Of a stretch of 64,000 bases of DNA, positions 34,715 to 42,450 are shown one piece after another. Made by a program: the position numbers and the translations under genes. The stretch covers positions 3,561,907-3,625,906 of the forward strand of contig CP159373.1 in assembly GCA_032595685.2 (NCBI GenBank), written 5' to 3'. Origin of the DNA: Candidatus Electrothrix aestuarii. Its GTDB lineage: Bacteria > Desulfobacterota > Desulfobulbia > Desulfobulbales > Desulfobulbaceae. The notes beneath the pieces are model-generated. The model was not told the DNA's origin and ran no database searches. It worked only from the letters and a program-made list of their open reading frames with translations. Position 1 is the stretch's first letter; each line of letters starts with the position of its first letter.

Positions 34715-36184
34715 CTACCTCGATATTCCGTGAAAGTTATGATATCTAGCGATAAAATAGGAAACAAGAGAAAGAAGAAGAACAAGATCAAGAACAAAGC
34801 GAATAACAGAAACAACAGAACTTAAAAAGGAATACTCTGAAAAATCGACAATACCCCCCAATTTATCGGGTATGTAAGAATAAGATGAGGCAGAATCCAG
34901 TGGAATAGTCAAATCAATGATAGGTGGAGAACCATCAGAAATAAGAGGAGAAAAAACACCAAGCAAAGAACTAAAATAGTTGAATGGGAAGGAGTCAGGA
35001 GAAGAAAGATATTCTTTTATATCAGTGAGGTCAATTATACAATCACCTACCTGAATTTCATCAGGAAGCAAATCAGAACCACCACCACCACCAGGGGGGA
35101 CAGAAGGAGGAGGATATTGACATTCAGCACATGGTTCGGTTGAACCATCATCACAGGTACAGTCAGGATCTTGACACTGAGAACAAACATCTTCACCGTC
35201 TGGACATTCACAACCATCAGAAGCAGGATCACCACCAGAATCATCTTCATTAGGAAGCTGGCATTCTGCACACGTATCGGAGCCGTCATCACAAGAACAA
35301 TCAGGATCTTTGCATTCAGCGCAAGTCTCCTGCCCCTCAGGACAATCGCAAGTACGAGGCTCGCAGGTTTCAGGGTCTACATCACAACGGACAGTTTCGC
35401 AACCGACCTCCTCACAACAAGTGAAACCACACTCGGAACCACTTTCCTCATAATACTGATCTCCATTAGACTTACAACCATCATCATCCCCACAAGAAGT
35501 GGTGTAAGTACCACAAACAGCACCAACTTGATAATCAGATACACCATCACAATAAGAATCGACCTCATAACTACAAATTTCTTTCTCACTTATAGCTGGA
35601 TCATCGGGGCATGCGTCGCAGGCATCCGGGGTGCCGTCTCCGTCGGAATCCTCACACTCGCCACCGTCTCCACAACAATCATAGATTCCATCACCGTCGG
35701 AATCAGGACAATCAAGATTATCCCCACAACAGTCAGGTAAGCCATCATCATCAGAATCAGGACAATCACCATCATCGTCGTCAGCACACTCGTAAGCACA
35801 AGTAGAGTAATCAGTCCAATTGATATTTGACTGAGATCCACATGCTGCAATAGCAGCTTGTTCCTCTTCTTCGCAGATCCCGTCACAGTGGATGTAATAA
35901 TCAATATGAGGGATACTAAAATCGACATTTTTGTAACAGCGAAAAAAAACACCACACTCAGGCCAAAGCGTAGAGGTATAATGATTACAAGAGCCACCAC
36001 CTGCAGCATAAGCAGCAGAAGCTGCCTCACTATCAGAACCATAAAAAGATGGATCTCTTTGACCATCTAAAGAACGATAACCAGAATCAAGGCATTGCTC
36101 ACAAGCAGTACCTGCTGACTGAGCAAAAGAGAAAGAGGGAAAGAAGGAGAAAAAAAGAAAAAAAGGAAGGAAAAATATTTTCAT
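34715..36184 (-). CDS. pIII-like adsorption protein with DxDxDG repeats
   Basis: About 489 residues: a signal peptide (MKIFFLPFFLFFSFFPSFSFA), a Cys-rich N-terminal domain, a run of thrombospondin-3-like calcium motifs (DSDDDGLPD, DSDGDGIYD, DSDGDGTPD, each flanked by cysteines), a second Cys-rich set of three C-x2-C units (CAEC, CSQC), a glycine linker (PPGGGGGSD) and a C-terminal TM anchor (VIRFVLDLVLLLSLVSYFI). This layout mirrors pIII: receptor-binding domains, Gly linker, membrane anchor. The frame extends to a GTG at 36220, but that start lies within a terminator hairpin, so the ATG at 36184 is preferred. Confidence 0.82.
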   Translation of the reverse strand: MKIFFLPFFLFFSFFPSFSFAQSAGTACEQCLDSGYRSLDGQRDPSFYGSDSEAASAAYAAGGGSCNHYTSTLWPECGVFFRCYKNVDFSIPHIDYYIHCDGICEEEEQAAIAACGSQSNINWTDYSTCAYECADDDDGDCPDSDDDGLPDCCGDNLDCPDSDGDGIYDCCGDGGECEDSDGDGTPDACDACPDDPAISEKEICSYEVDSYCDGVSDYQVGAVCGTYTTSCGDDDGCKSNGDQYYEESGSECGFTCCEEVGCETVRCDVDPETCEPRTCDCPEGQETCAECKDPDCSCDDGSDTCAECQLPNEDDSGGDPASDGCECPDGEDVCSQCQDPDCTCDDGSTEPCAECQYPPPSVPPGGGGGSDLLPDEIQVGDCIIDLTDIKEYLSSPDSFPFNYFSSLLGVFSPLISDGSPPIIDLTIPLDSASSYSYIPDKLGGIVDFSEYSFLSSVVSVIRFVLDLVLLLSLVSYFIARYHNFHGISR

Positions 36185-36218
36185 AAAAACAGAAAGGAGG
36201 GGGGGGGCACCCCCCTCC
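36185..36218 (-). terminator. GC-rich terminator between coat and pIII-like genes
   Basis: On the minus strand GGAGGGGGG pairs with CCCCCCTCC (9 bp, five-base loop), then TTTCTGTTTTT. It starts 20 bp past the coat-gene stop and would let coat protein be made in large excess, as the terminator after gene VIII does in Ff phages. Confidence 0.8.
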
Positions 36219-36237
36219 ACCTCCTTAAAAAAGAGGA

Positions 36238-36540
36238 TTAGCGACCGAAGGACCTTGAAACAACCTGAACAAAAGCAGACATTGCAGCCTTAAGACCCTG
36301 GAATCCGCCAAAAAGAACAGCGGATGAAGCAACAGCGGCCAAAACAAGGCCAGAAATGACGGTGGCAACAGCAGTCCAATCAATAGCAGTACTCCAATCA
36401 GGAGGAGTTGCAAAAGCAGGAACAGCAGCAAAAAACGCAACAAGCATTACTGAAAGAAAAAAACTACCACGCAAAGAACGACTGCCCTTAATACCTTGAA
36501 CCTTCAAGGATTTTTTAATACCTTGTATCATCGAAAACAT
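36238..36540 (-). CDS. Major coat protein (pVIII-like)
   Basis: A 100-residue precursor. An N-terminal basic stretch precedes the signal (FFLSVMLVAFFAAVPAFA); the mature protein of about 56 residues (TPPDWSTAIDWTAVAT...) has an acidic amphipathic start, a TM helix (ISGLVLAAVASSAVLFGGFQGL) and a short basic C-terminus (SRSFGR), exactly the filamentous-phage coat plan. AAAGGAG lies ahead of the ATG at 36540. The long leader of about 44 residues before cleavage is longer than in Ff. It is followed by a strong terminator. Confidence 0.85.
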   Translation of the reverse strand: MFSMIQGIKKSLKVQGIKGSRSLRGSFFLSVMLVAFFAAVPAFATPPDWSTAIDWTAVATVISGLVLAAVASSAVLFGGFQGLKAAMSAFVQVVSRSFGR

Positions 36541-36655
36541 ATAATGTACTCCTTTCGAAAAATTGATGAGCCATACCAAGACCCATACCAAAAGCACCTG
36601 ATACGGTAGCAAGACCTAAACCAACAGACCAATAAAACAAAAAATAAGTCGGCAT
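36515..36655 (-). CDS. Small hydrophobic protein (46 aa), pVII/pIX-like
   Basis: A strong AGGAGGTG site precedes an ATG at 36655; the product is MPTYFLFYWSVGLGLATVSG followed by AFGMGLGMAHQFFERSTLYVFDD. One TM helix with a GxxxG-type pattern. The 3' end overlaps the coat gene start by 26 bp in another frame, implying translational coupling. Tiny TM proteins just ahead of the coat gene correspond to the end-cap proteins pVII and pIX of Ff phages. Confidence 0.7.
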   Translation of the reverse strand: MPTYFLFYWSVGLGLATVSGAFGMGLGMAHQFFERSTLYVFDDTRY

Positions 36656-36659
36656 ATAT

Positions 36660-36881
36660 TCACCTCCTATGGAAAACCGACCAGACAAGGATTAATGAAA
36701 TGATACAGGTGGTACCGACCTGCACCGACAAAACATTTTCAATATGACCAAGACGCTCAATAACCACAGCATCATTAGCCACAATCTGATCCAACTGAGT
36801 TGCAAAAGCACCAGAGGGATCAAGAAAAAAAACACCGAATAAAAAGCAGATGAAGAGATAAAGCTTATATAGCAAAAACAT
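36660..36881 (-). CDS. Small virion-type protein with signal peptide (73 aa)
   Basis: MFLLYKLYLFICFLFGVFF is a signal peptide with likely cleavage after SGAFA. The mature ~47 residues (QLDQIVANDAVVIERLGHIENV) end in a TM helix (GTTCIISLILVWSVF) and HRR. It thus has the same plan as a filamentous coat protein and may be a minor coat subunit. Its 5' end overlaps the TraX-like gene by 17 bp. Confidence 0.65.
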   Translation of the reverse strand: MFLLYKLYLFICFLFGVFFLDPSGAFATQLDQIVANDAVVIERLGHIENVLSVQVGTTCIISLILVWSVFHRR

Positions 36882-37500
36882 AACACCACCCAAGCAAAAC
36901 GGCTAAATGAACCGGATAAAAAAGGTAATAAAAATATTTACCTAGTTTAAAATCAACATGTTTGACATCGATATAAATAAGTGGCAAAGATGCTAAACTG
37001 AAAATCTGAAGAGGCGGAAGAAAACCACCAAAAACAAAGATAAGATTCAGAAGAGCGAAGAGGAAAATACCTAGCGAAGGATCAGGACCTTCAAGAGAGA
37101 CAGAAAAAACAAGAACCAAGGACGCAGCATACAAGCCATATTCAAGACCATAGGCCTTTTCCAAAAGCGGGAAGGAGAAGAAAATCAGAACGAATAACAA
37201 CCATCTTTCCCTACGGACAAGATGAACAAGCAAGACGAAAAGGGCGAAGGAAAACAGAATATTAAGCTGGGTTGTATGGAACAACAGCATGGAAAAAGGC
37301 TGGGAAAGCAAGGCGAACCCAAACAGCCGGAGGAAATACCGGCCTGTGTCTGAGGTATGACGGATGCCCAGGGCGACCTGATAAGCGAACACTGGCAAGG
37401 CCAGCCTGCCCACAATGCGGAGCAGCACCACATCAGGGAAGAAAACTGCCCCGATATGGTCGATCAGCATAAAAAGGCAGGCAAGGTCTTTGCGTGTCAT
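36865..37500 (-). CDS. TraX-family membrane protein
   Basis: A 211-residue polytopic membrane protein (about seven hydrophobic helices). The start MTRKDLACLFMLIDHIGAVFFPD and RIVGRLALPVFAYQVALGI are the TraX signature. TraX N-acetylates F-pilin in conjugative plasmids; the acyltransferase-like family is not part of the standard filamentous phage set. Here it sits directly between the ssDNA-binding gene and the coat genes, so it could modify a virion protein. That is inference. Confidence 0.85.
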   Translation of the reverse strand: MTRKDLACLFMLIDHIGAVFFPDVVLLRIVGRLALPVFAYQVALGIRHTSDTGRYFLRLFGFALLSQPFSMLLFHTTQLNILFSFALFVLLVHLVRRERWLLFVLIFFSFPLLEKAYGLEYGLYAASLVLVFSVSLEGPDPSLGIFLFALLNLIFVFGGFLPPLQIFSLASLPLIYIDVKHVDFKLGKYFYYLFYPVHLAVLLGWCYVFAI

Positions 37501-37518
37501 AATCAGACCCGTATTTCC

Positions 37519-37830
37519 TTAGTTTTCCCTGTCCTTGAGAGAATTGGTTGCATCCTCATCAAGCCAGAGCTGAAGGTTGTTAAAACCGTTCCGGTTGTAA
37601 GGGCGCAGGTTGCAGATAACCGCCACATCCTGATTGTCAGGACCAAGCGGGGCTGAGGCATTAACAGCAAAAGTACTGGGATGGCTGTATTCATCCTGAG
37701 CAGGGTGAATAACTGTGGTTTTGTAAAATCCCTTGGAGTCTTTCTTTTTGCCCTGCACGTGTTCATGACCTCTGATGCGACCGCGAACGATGGTTTTAAA
37801 GGCTGGGGAATTAGGATTGGGTGATTTCAT
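37519..37830 (-). CDS. ssDNA-binding-type protein (gV-like by position)
   Basis: A 103-residue soluble protein (IVRGRIRGHEHVQGKKKDSKGFYKTTVIHP..., VAVICNLRPYNRNGFNNLQLWLDED). Beta-strand-rich with basic and aromatic residues, it fits an OB-type single-strand binding protein. In filamentous phages gene V lies directly after the replication gene and before the coat genes, as here. No sequence family was recognised, so the assignment relies on size and order. Confidence 0.55.
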   Translation of the reverse strand: MKSPNPNSPAFKTIVRGRIRGHEHVQGKKKDSKGFYKTTVIHPAQDEYSHPSTFAVNASAPLGPDNQDVAVICNLRPYNRNGFNNLQLWLDEDATNSLKDREN

Positions 37831-37842
37831 GACGTTATCTCC

Positions 37843-38301
37843 TTAAACATTTATGATTTCTAAGGGCAGGTCTCTAAACGAGTAACCTTGCAGCCTGCCC
37901 AGCTGTTGACGTTGTTTTTGTCCTTGCTTTGTGCTTACATTAAGGATGCCGACCTTGTGGCCATCCCGGAGTATTTCGCACTTCTGAATGTATTTTTTAT
38001 CCGTCTTTTTCTTGGAAAATTGACGATTTATAAAATTATTTCCCGGTCTTTTTTGTATATTATTCGTTGACTTGATCTTGCCCAGCTTGAGCACATATTC
38101 TTGCTTTTCTTCATCTCTCTCGATGCTCAGCAGCTCAACCAGGGCCTCGGGCGCGCCTTTAAAATTACCCGTTCTGTAAATGACGACTTCGTATCTTTTT
38201 TCTGTAAGTTCTAAATAATCAAAAGGAATTCTATGTTCTTTCTTCTCGCCTGAAATGACTTTATTAAAACGGTCAGGTCGTATTTGTGTTTTGAGAATCA
38301 C
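37843..38301 (-). CDS. ASCH-like protein of the prophage
   Basis: A 152-residue protein. The N-terminal 75 residues (ILKTQIRPDRFNKVISGEKKEHRIPFDYLELTEKRYEVVIYRTGNF) have the ASCH pattern of 'K-x-x-x-F-x-x-I-x-x-G-x-K-x-x-E-x-R', placing it in the PUA-like fold that binds RNA or modified nucleotides. The second half is basic (KKKTDKKYIQKCE, KQGQKQRQQ) and may bind nucleic acid. It sits between the replication gene and the ssDNA-binding-like gene; the related short ASCH protein at 39734 flanks the replication gene on the other side. Confidence 0.55.
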   Translation of the reverse strand: MILKTQIRPDRFNKVISGEKKEHRIPFDYLELTEKRYEVVIYRTGNFKGAPEALVELLSIERDEEKQEYVLKLGKIKSTNNIQKRPGNNFINRQFSKKKTDKKYIQKCEILRDGHKVGILNVSTKQGQKQRQQLGRLQGYSFRDLPLEIINV

Positions 38302-38317
38302 GGTATCTTCTTAATTG

Positions 38318-39727
38318 CTAGAATGTCAGCTCTGCTTTGTTGTATTTCGTGCTGATTTTCCGCCTGTATTCCCTTGCGTCTTTCCGGTAGTTTTCCCGCA
38401 TTTGTTCTTCCAGCATGGAACAGGCAAACTTGATATGCCCCTCACAATCCTCTTCCGCGAGACCGAGCCCACCGCAGAGACTGGAGCCGCAACCGGCCAT
38501 CATCTTCTTGAGGCGTACGATATCGAGGTGTTGCACCTTCTCCCGGGAAAGGCGAAATGTCCGGCCCTTCTTGAACCGGACTTTCTGCACTGCTTCCCAC
38601 AGCGCATCGACTTCATAGCGCTGATGATTCTTGTTTTTTCGGTCTGATTCGGTCATTTCCCGGTCGAGGAATTTTGCCCAACCCTTATTTTCTTTGCCGT
38701 CTCCGACGAGGTAGGCCCAGAGGGAATTGAGTTTTCGACTGAGATCGTACACGGATTTGATCTTCAGCTTTTTAATGACGGGGCGGCGCAGCTGGAACTC
38801 CAGCCGGGTAACATGATCGACATCGTGCCCAAGGTGATCTTTCCATAACTGATGGAAAAAGGTGTATTTAGAATCGAGAGGGTCAAGTTCCCGCGACTTA
38901 TCGTAGGCCTTGAAGAAAATATCCCCTTTACCGAAGTTGATATAATTACGTTTAAAATGCCTGCCTTTTACCCCGTAGTCATTAGACCGGGCTTTCCATC
39001 GCTCTTCCTGACCGAAGCCGGTTTCCCTGAAATCGACATCCAACAGATCAACACAGACATCACACTGGGTTACCTTCTGGCGGACGATCTCGCAGCCGTA
39101 CCGGCGAAGCATGCCGAATATTACATTTGTGAGATACAACCAGCCGGGTTTCCAGCAGGAAACCGAGCCTATTTCTATCCGGCAGTTGGGTTGCTGGGCA
39201 TCAACCTTATGACTTGAAAGGGCGATAACGATATCAGCATTTTCAAAGACAACCGGGTATTTAGGGATACCGACTGCACGAACGTTGAAGCGTTCCCCAC
39301 CGATGAACTCCAGAGAGACTTCTTTAGCATTGGGATTTTTATTGAATTCAGGGTCCTGCATTTGGTCTTTCATATCCCGACCAAGGGCCAGAAGTTCTTC
39401 TTGACCGTTGAGGTGGAGGGATATTTTTAACTTGTCCAGGCCTGCCATATATTGGAGGCCGGGACTACCAGGGGAAAGGGAAGGGACACCGGGGCGGAAA
39501 CTGGGATCAAAGGCTTCATGTGCTGCGTCAGCCTGGGCTTCCGGGGAATCCTCAACCCGAACATAGACATGATAGACCCCGTAAACAGGATCTTTTGCAA
39601 ATCTGGCCTTGTGACCTTCTGCAATCAGAGCGTTTCTCTCGTCAATAGCATCCTCTCTCTTTTCGCATCGGGCGTGATACTGGAAAGGCTCGCCCTTGAA
39701 CTTTCTGGTCAGTTTTTGGGGTTGCAT
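38318..39727 (-). CDS. Phage/plasmid replication initiator (Rep)
   Basis: A 469-residue protein with the layout of rolling-circle initiators of filamentous phages. Central blocks are LYLTNVIFGMLRRYG, CDVCVDLLDVDF (a D-x-x-V-D strand), NFGKGDIFFKAYDKSRELD (like the 'xIYDKxxE' motif of Rep_trans proteins) and HVTRLEFQLRRPVIK. The catalytic tyrosine cannot be pinned down by eye. It would nick the double-stranded form at the plus origin. It is upstream of all virion genes, as gene II is in Ff phages. Confidence 0.75.
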   Translation of the reverse strand: MQPQKLTRKFKGEPFQYHARCEKREDAIDERNALIAEGHKARFAKDPVYGVYHVYVRVEDSPEAQADAAHEAFDPSFRPGVPSLSPGSPGLQYMAGLDKLKISLHLNGQEELLALGRDMKDQMQDPEFNKNPNAKEVSLEFIGGERFNVRAVGIPKYPVVFENADIVIALSSHKVDAQQPNCRIEIGSVSCWKPGWLYLTNVIFGMLRRYGCEIVRQKVTQCDVCVDLLDVDFRETGFGQEERWKARSNDYGVKGRHFKRNYINFGKGDIFFKAYDKSRELDPLDSKYTFFHQLWKDHLGHDVDHVTRLEFQLRRPVIKKLKIKSVYDLSRKLNSLWAYLVGDGKENKGWAKFLDREMTESDRKNKNHQRYEVDALWEAVQKVRFKKGRTFRLSREKVQHLDIVRLKKMMAGCGSSLCGGLGLAEEDCEGHIKFACSMLEEQMRENYRKDAREYRRKISTKYNKAELTF

Positions 39728-39733
39728 AATGGA

Positions 39734-40036
39734 TTACCGAGGGTTGAGGTTAAGTTTTTCGCCAAGATCAAGAATGAAAACACGAGTACTTTCAGGGGCA
39801 CCCCAAGAAGGACGACCGAAATCGGTACGAATTCCGAGAAGCTGAAAACTTACAGAGGGGGAATCGGGGCGGTATCCGTTGCGGAACTGCACAACATCAT
39901 ACTTTTTTCCAGAAAAACGATTGATCCAATACGATTTAACCTCTCTGTACTCCTCGACTTTTTCGCCAGATGCGATCATGTCGAACCACTGCTTTTTCAA
40001 AGTGAGGTGCAGCACTTTTGGGCCTGCTGGTTTCAT
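39734..40036 (-). CDS. ASCH-domain protein (100 aa)
   Basis: A typical small ASCH protein: VLHLTLKKQWFDMIASGEKVEEYREVKSYWINRF, then KKYDVVQFRNGY. ASCH proteins have a PUA-like RNA-binding fold and several act as nucleoside or RNA hydrolases; they are common phage cargo. The 3' end lies 6 bp before the Rep start and the 5' end overlaps the next gene by 4 bp. Confidence 0.82.
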   Translation of the reverse strand: MKPAGPKVLHLTLKKQWFDMIASGEKVEEYREVKSYWINRFSGKKYDVVQFRNGYRPDSPSVSFQLLGIRTDFGRPSWGAPESTRVFILDLGEKLNLNPR

Positions 40037-40314
40037 TCTGTTTCACTGTGGTTAGAGTTTTCGGAAGCGAGCTTGTTGAATTCTGATTTGACTATATTCT
40101 CTATGGAGTTGTACAAGGTGATATCCGAAACCAGAAAGAGAGCGGCGGAATAAATAAGACTGAAAAAACCAATACAAAGAAACATGCCGGAATAGTCATT
40201 TTCAAAAAGTTGATAGAGACTAAAAAAAAGAGCGGACAGCCAGTAATAGAAATGGCTGGAGCGGAGAAAAGAGAAACGGCCTGCTTGTTTTGGAGTTAAA
40301 ATAAGTTGAGGCAT
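40033..40314 (-). CDS. Small two-TM prophage protein
   Basis: A 93-residue protein with two adjacent TM helices (FYYWLSALFFSLYQLF and FLCIGFFSLIYSAALFLVS) and a short helical tail (NIVKSEFNKLASEN). Coupled by a 4-bp overlap to the ASCH gene. Function unknown. Confidence 0.6.
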   Translation of the reverse strand: MPQLILTPKQAGRFSFLRSSHFYYWLSALFFSLYQLFENDYSGMFLCIGFFSLIYSAALFLVSDITLYNSIENIVKSEFNKLASENSNHSETE

Positions 40315-40405
40315 AATGCTTCACCGGAGTTGGAGTTATGGAAAAGGGAGGAAACGGCAGGGGTGGAAAAAAAGTTGACACAGACATTGAAAGGAAGGTA
40401 AAGTT

Positions 40406-40603
40406 TCATTCTGTATCTCCGGGATTGAGATTATGGAGCTCTTCAAAGGCTTCGGTAAATGAGCTGCCGAAAAAATTGATTCTCCAGTTTATCCATTCGG
40501 CGTGACGTTTTCTGTCAGGCTCGGAAGGACGAACAACTTTCGAATCAGGTTCCGGGCGTTGCCGATTTGGTCGGTGACTACTTGGGAGGGGCATGGTATT
40601 CAT
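40406..40603 (-). CDS. Small basic prophage protein
   Basis: A 65-residue protein: a proline/arginine-rich start (MNTMPLPSSHRPNRQRPEPD) and a short aromatic helix (RKRHAEWINWRINFFGSSFTEAFEEL). The start overlaps the previous gene's stop by 4 bp, supporting it as real. No family recognised. Confidence 0.5.
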   Translation of the reverse strand: MNTMPLPSSHRPNRQRPEPDSKVVRPSEPDRKRHAEWINWRINFFGSSFTEAFEELHNLNPGDTE

Positions 40604-40839
40604 TTTGCCCCTCTGAGATTTGCTCGGAACTTCGTTCCGATGCGTGCCAAGCCGAAAACGGCTTTCTCTTCCGGCAAGTAGTCAGAGGGCGGTTCAGACA
40701 AACCCCGAAACGCCTTAATCGTATAACGGCACAGGGAATCAGCAGTTCCATCAAAGCTGTCATGCAGAAAAAGACGAGCCTCTTTGCAATCAAGAGTCAT
40801 GTCGGAACCGAGAAAGCCTGTTATCAATCGAAGGGCCAT
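40600..40839 (-). CDS. Small prophage protein, first gene of the leftward cluster
   Basis: A 79-residue soluble protein (MALRLITGFLGSDMTLDCKEARLFLHDSFDG...). It starts the long leftward transcript that ends with the Zot and repeat genes. The intergenic region upstream (40840-41017) separates it from the divergent repressor. No family recognised. Confidence 0.5.
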   Translation of the reverse strand: MALRLITGFLGSDMTLDCKEARLFLHDSFDGTADSLCRYTIKAFRGLSEPPSDYLPEEKAVFGLARIGTKFRANLRGAK

Positions 40840-40859
40840 TTATACGTAGTCGCTGAGTT

Positions 40860-40894
40860 AAGCTCATCCTGTTGCAGCGGGATGAGCTTTTTTT
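40860..40894 (+). terminator. Hairpin in the divergent prophage intergenic region
   Basis: AAGCTCATCC pairs with GGATGAGCTT over a ten-base loop, followed by seven T on the plus strand. No plus-strand gene ends here, so it may instead be a structural hairpin of the phage intergenic region (origin or packaging signal) on the single-stranded genome. Confidence 0.55.
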
Positions 40895-40970
40895 ATTAGT
40901 AGCTAGCAGGTACTTTAGTTTGGGTTTGTAGCTTGATAAATTAACCTGAAGCCTATATTGGCAACTTTAA

Positions 40971-40986
40971 CTTAACAAAAGTTAAG
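40971..40986. promoter_or_regulatory. Palindromic candidate operator
   Basis: CTTAAC-AAAA-GTTAAG, a perfect inverted repeat 31 bp ahead of the repressor start and in the divergent control region. A plausible binding site for the adjacent helix-turn-helix protein. Confidence 0.5.
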
Positions 40987-41017
40987 CTGTCAAGAGTAAA
41001 AATATATATAAGTAAAA

Positions 41018-41398
41018 ATGTTTAACGAAATATGGAGTCGGGTTAAAAGAGAAGCAGGATTGAGCAATTTTAGAGAACTGTCTGAAATTATTGGAATAAC
41101 AGAAGCAGCTATCTCTAAGCAAAGAAAAAAAGACACCTTCCTACCTCAATGGGCATTTAAAATAGGCCAACAATTTGGAATATCGACAGAATGGATAATG
41201 ACTGGGAGGCCACCTAAAAGATTTTCAGAAATAACGACGAATGAATTTGCTGTTAAATTAGGTTGCTGGATAGACGAGTATTCTAAAGATGATCCACGAA
41301 AAGCGGGAGCAGCAGAATTAAAAGTAGAAGAAGCACTTCCCGAATTCAAAGAATGGCTAGATGAACAAGACAAATCAAGAAGAACAAAAGCAGCATAA
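41018..41398 (+). CDS. CI-like helix-turn-helix repressor
   Basis: A 126-residue protein. The N-terminal domain (residues 3-65) matches phage CI-type repressors: WSRVKREAGLSNFRELSEIIGITEAAISKQRKKDTFLPQWAFKIGQQFGISTEWIMTG, the last block being a hallmark. There is no protease domain, so it is not an autocleaving repressor. Divergent from the leftward phage genes, it presumably maintains the prophage. No clear Shine-Dalgarno precedes its ATG. Confidence 0.85.
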   Translation: MFNEIWSRVKREAGLSNFRELSEIIGITEAAISKQRKKDTFLPQWAFKIGQQFGISTEWIMTGRPPKRFSEITTNEFAVKLGCWIDEYSKDDPRKAGAAELKVEEALPEFKEWLDEQDKSRRTKAA

Positions 41399-41459
41399 AA
41401 AATGGCCGCCTTATCTCAGACGAATCAAATAAAGATTTCTTGATGAATACATAACGCAA

Positions 41460-42065
41460 ATGAAAACAATCACGGAAGTGAAAAAGGAGATAGCAACGCT
41501 AGAGAAAGAAAGGAATAAAGGTGAAATAGGGGAACTGATGATAAGAAGCAGCTTAGCAGCATTCTGCGCAAGCTCAAAAGCTCACTTACTAAACAACATC
41601 ACAATAGGGTTCAGAGACGGAACGACTCAGATTGACCATATATTGATAACAAAGAAAGGAATACTTGTTATCGAAACAAAGCATTATTCTGGCTGGATCT
41701 TCGGAGAAGAAAGAAAAAAGATCTGGACACAATGCCTATATAAAAAGAAATACACTTTTCAAAATCCATTACGACAAAATTACTGCCATATAGCAGCAGT
41801 TAGAAAGCAACTCGGATTTACCCCTGAAAACAAAATACAGGGTATTGTCGTCTTCACAAAAGACGCGGAATTCAAGACTGAGCAACCGCGCGGCGTTATC
41901 CTTTTTAAAGACCTGTTCAATTACCTGATGAAAATCAACCTTGGAGTCATCAGCGATGCCGAAATGTATATGGCCATAGGATACCTGGAGTATAGAAGGT
42001 TTCAACTGACTGAAGAAACAGATCTTGATCATCAGAAACATATTGCTCAAAAATTTATGAGCTAG
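41460..42065 (+). CDS. NERD-domain nuclease-like protein
   Basis: A 201-residue protein with a NERD domain near residues 20-130: KGEIGELMIRSSL, TTQIDHILITKKGILVIETKHYSGWIFG (Asp59, Glu72-Thr-Lys74, a PD-(D/E)XK-type active site) and later NPLRQNYCHIAAVRKQLG. NERD domains are predicted nucleases. It lies 60 bp after the repressor on the same strand, the position where lysogens carry defence or superinfection-exclusion genes. Confidence 0.85.
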   Translation: MKTITEVKKEIATLEKERNKGEIGELMIRSSLAAFCASSKAHLLNNITIGFRDGTTQIDHILITKKGILVIETKHYSGWIFGEERKKIWTQCLYKKKYTFQNPLRQNYCHIAAVRKQLGFTPENKIQGIVVFTKDAEFKTEQPRGVILFKDLFNYLMKINLGVISDAEMYMAIGYLEYRRFQLTEETDLDHQKHIAQKFMS

Positions 42066-42450
42066 AGCTTCCTATCGAATAAAAAAGCTAAGGTAAACGG
42101 AAGAAAACGAACCCGGCAGGCAACCTCATACAGTACGTGAAACTGCTGATTGAGATTATTTACAGGTGGGATTTTATTTAAGGCAAAAAAGCCGGAAAAT
42201 AAAAAGTTGAGTAATATCAATAACCACGGCCCGTAGCCGTGAACAAGACAAAAGGAGGTCGAAAAACAGAATAAATTAAATATATTCAATATGTTAAGCG
42301 AAAAGAGAGGTGGAAGATGAGCCGCATACTGATATCATTGAAGAAAACGGGATTTTCAGAGGGTTTGAGCGAGTCAGAGAGTCGTAAAAGTGACACCAGC
42401 CGCAAACGGTATTGTAAGATACTGTTTTTGTTTAGCGAAAAAAGGGTACT
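42066..42450. other. Non-coding stretch before the CRISPR array
   Basis: No convincing gene. It may contain the leader of the array, although it lacks a strongly AT-rich block right before the first repeat. An AAAGGAGGTCG ribosome-site-like sequence at 42250-42260 is not followed by a good start codon. Confidence 0.4.

Noticed and set aside
35171-36066. Several long frames inside the pIII-like gene on both strands
   Set aside because: The aspartate-rich repeats (GAT/GAC codons) create open shadow frames of Ile/Thr/Val; the minus frame with signal peptide, cysteines and anchor is the real one.
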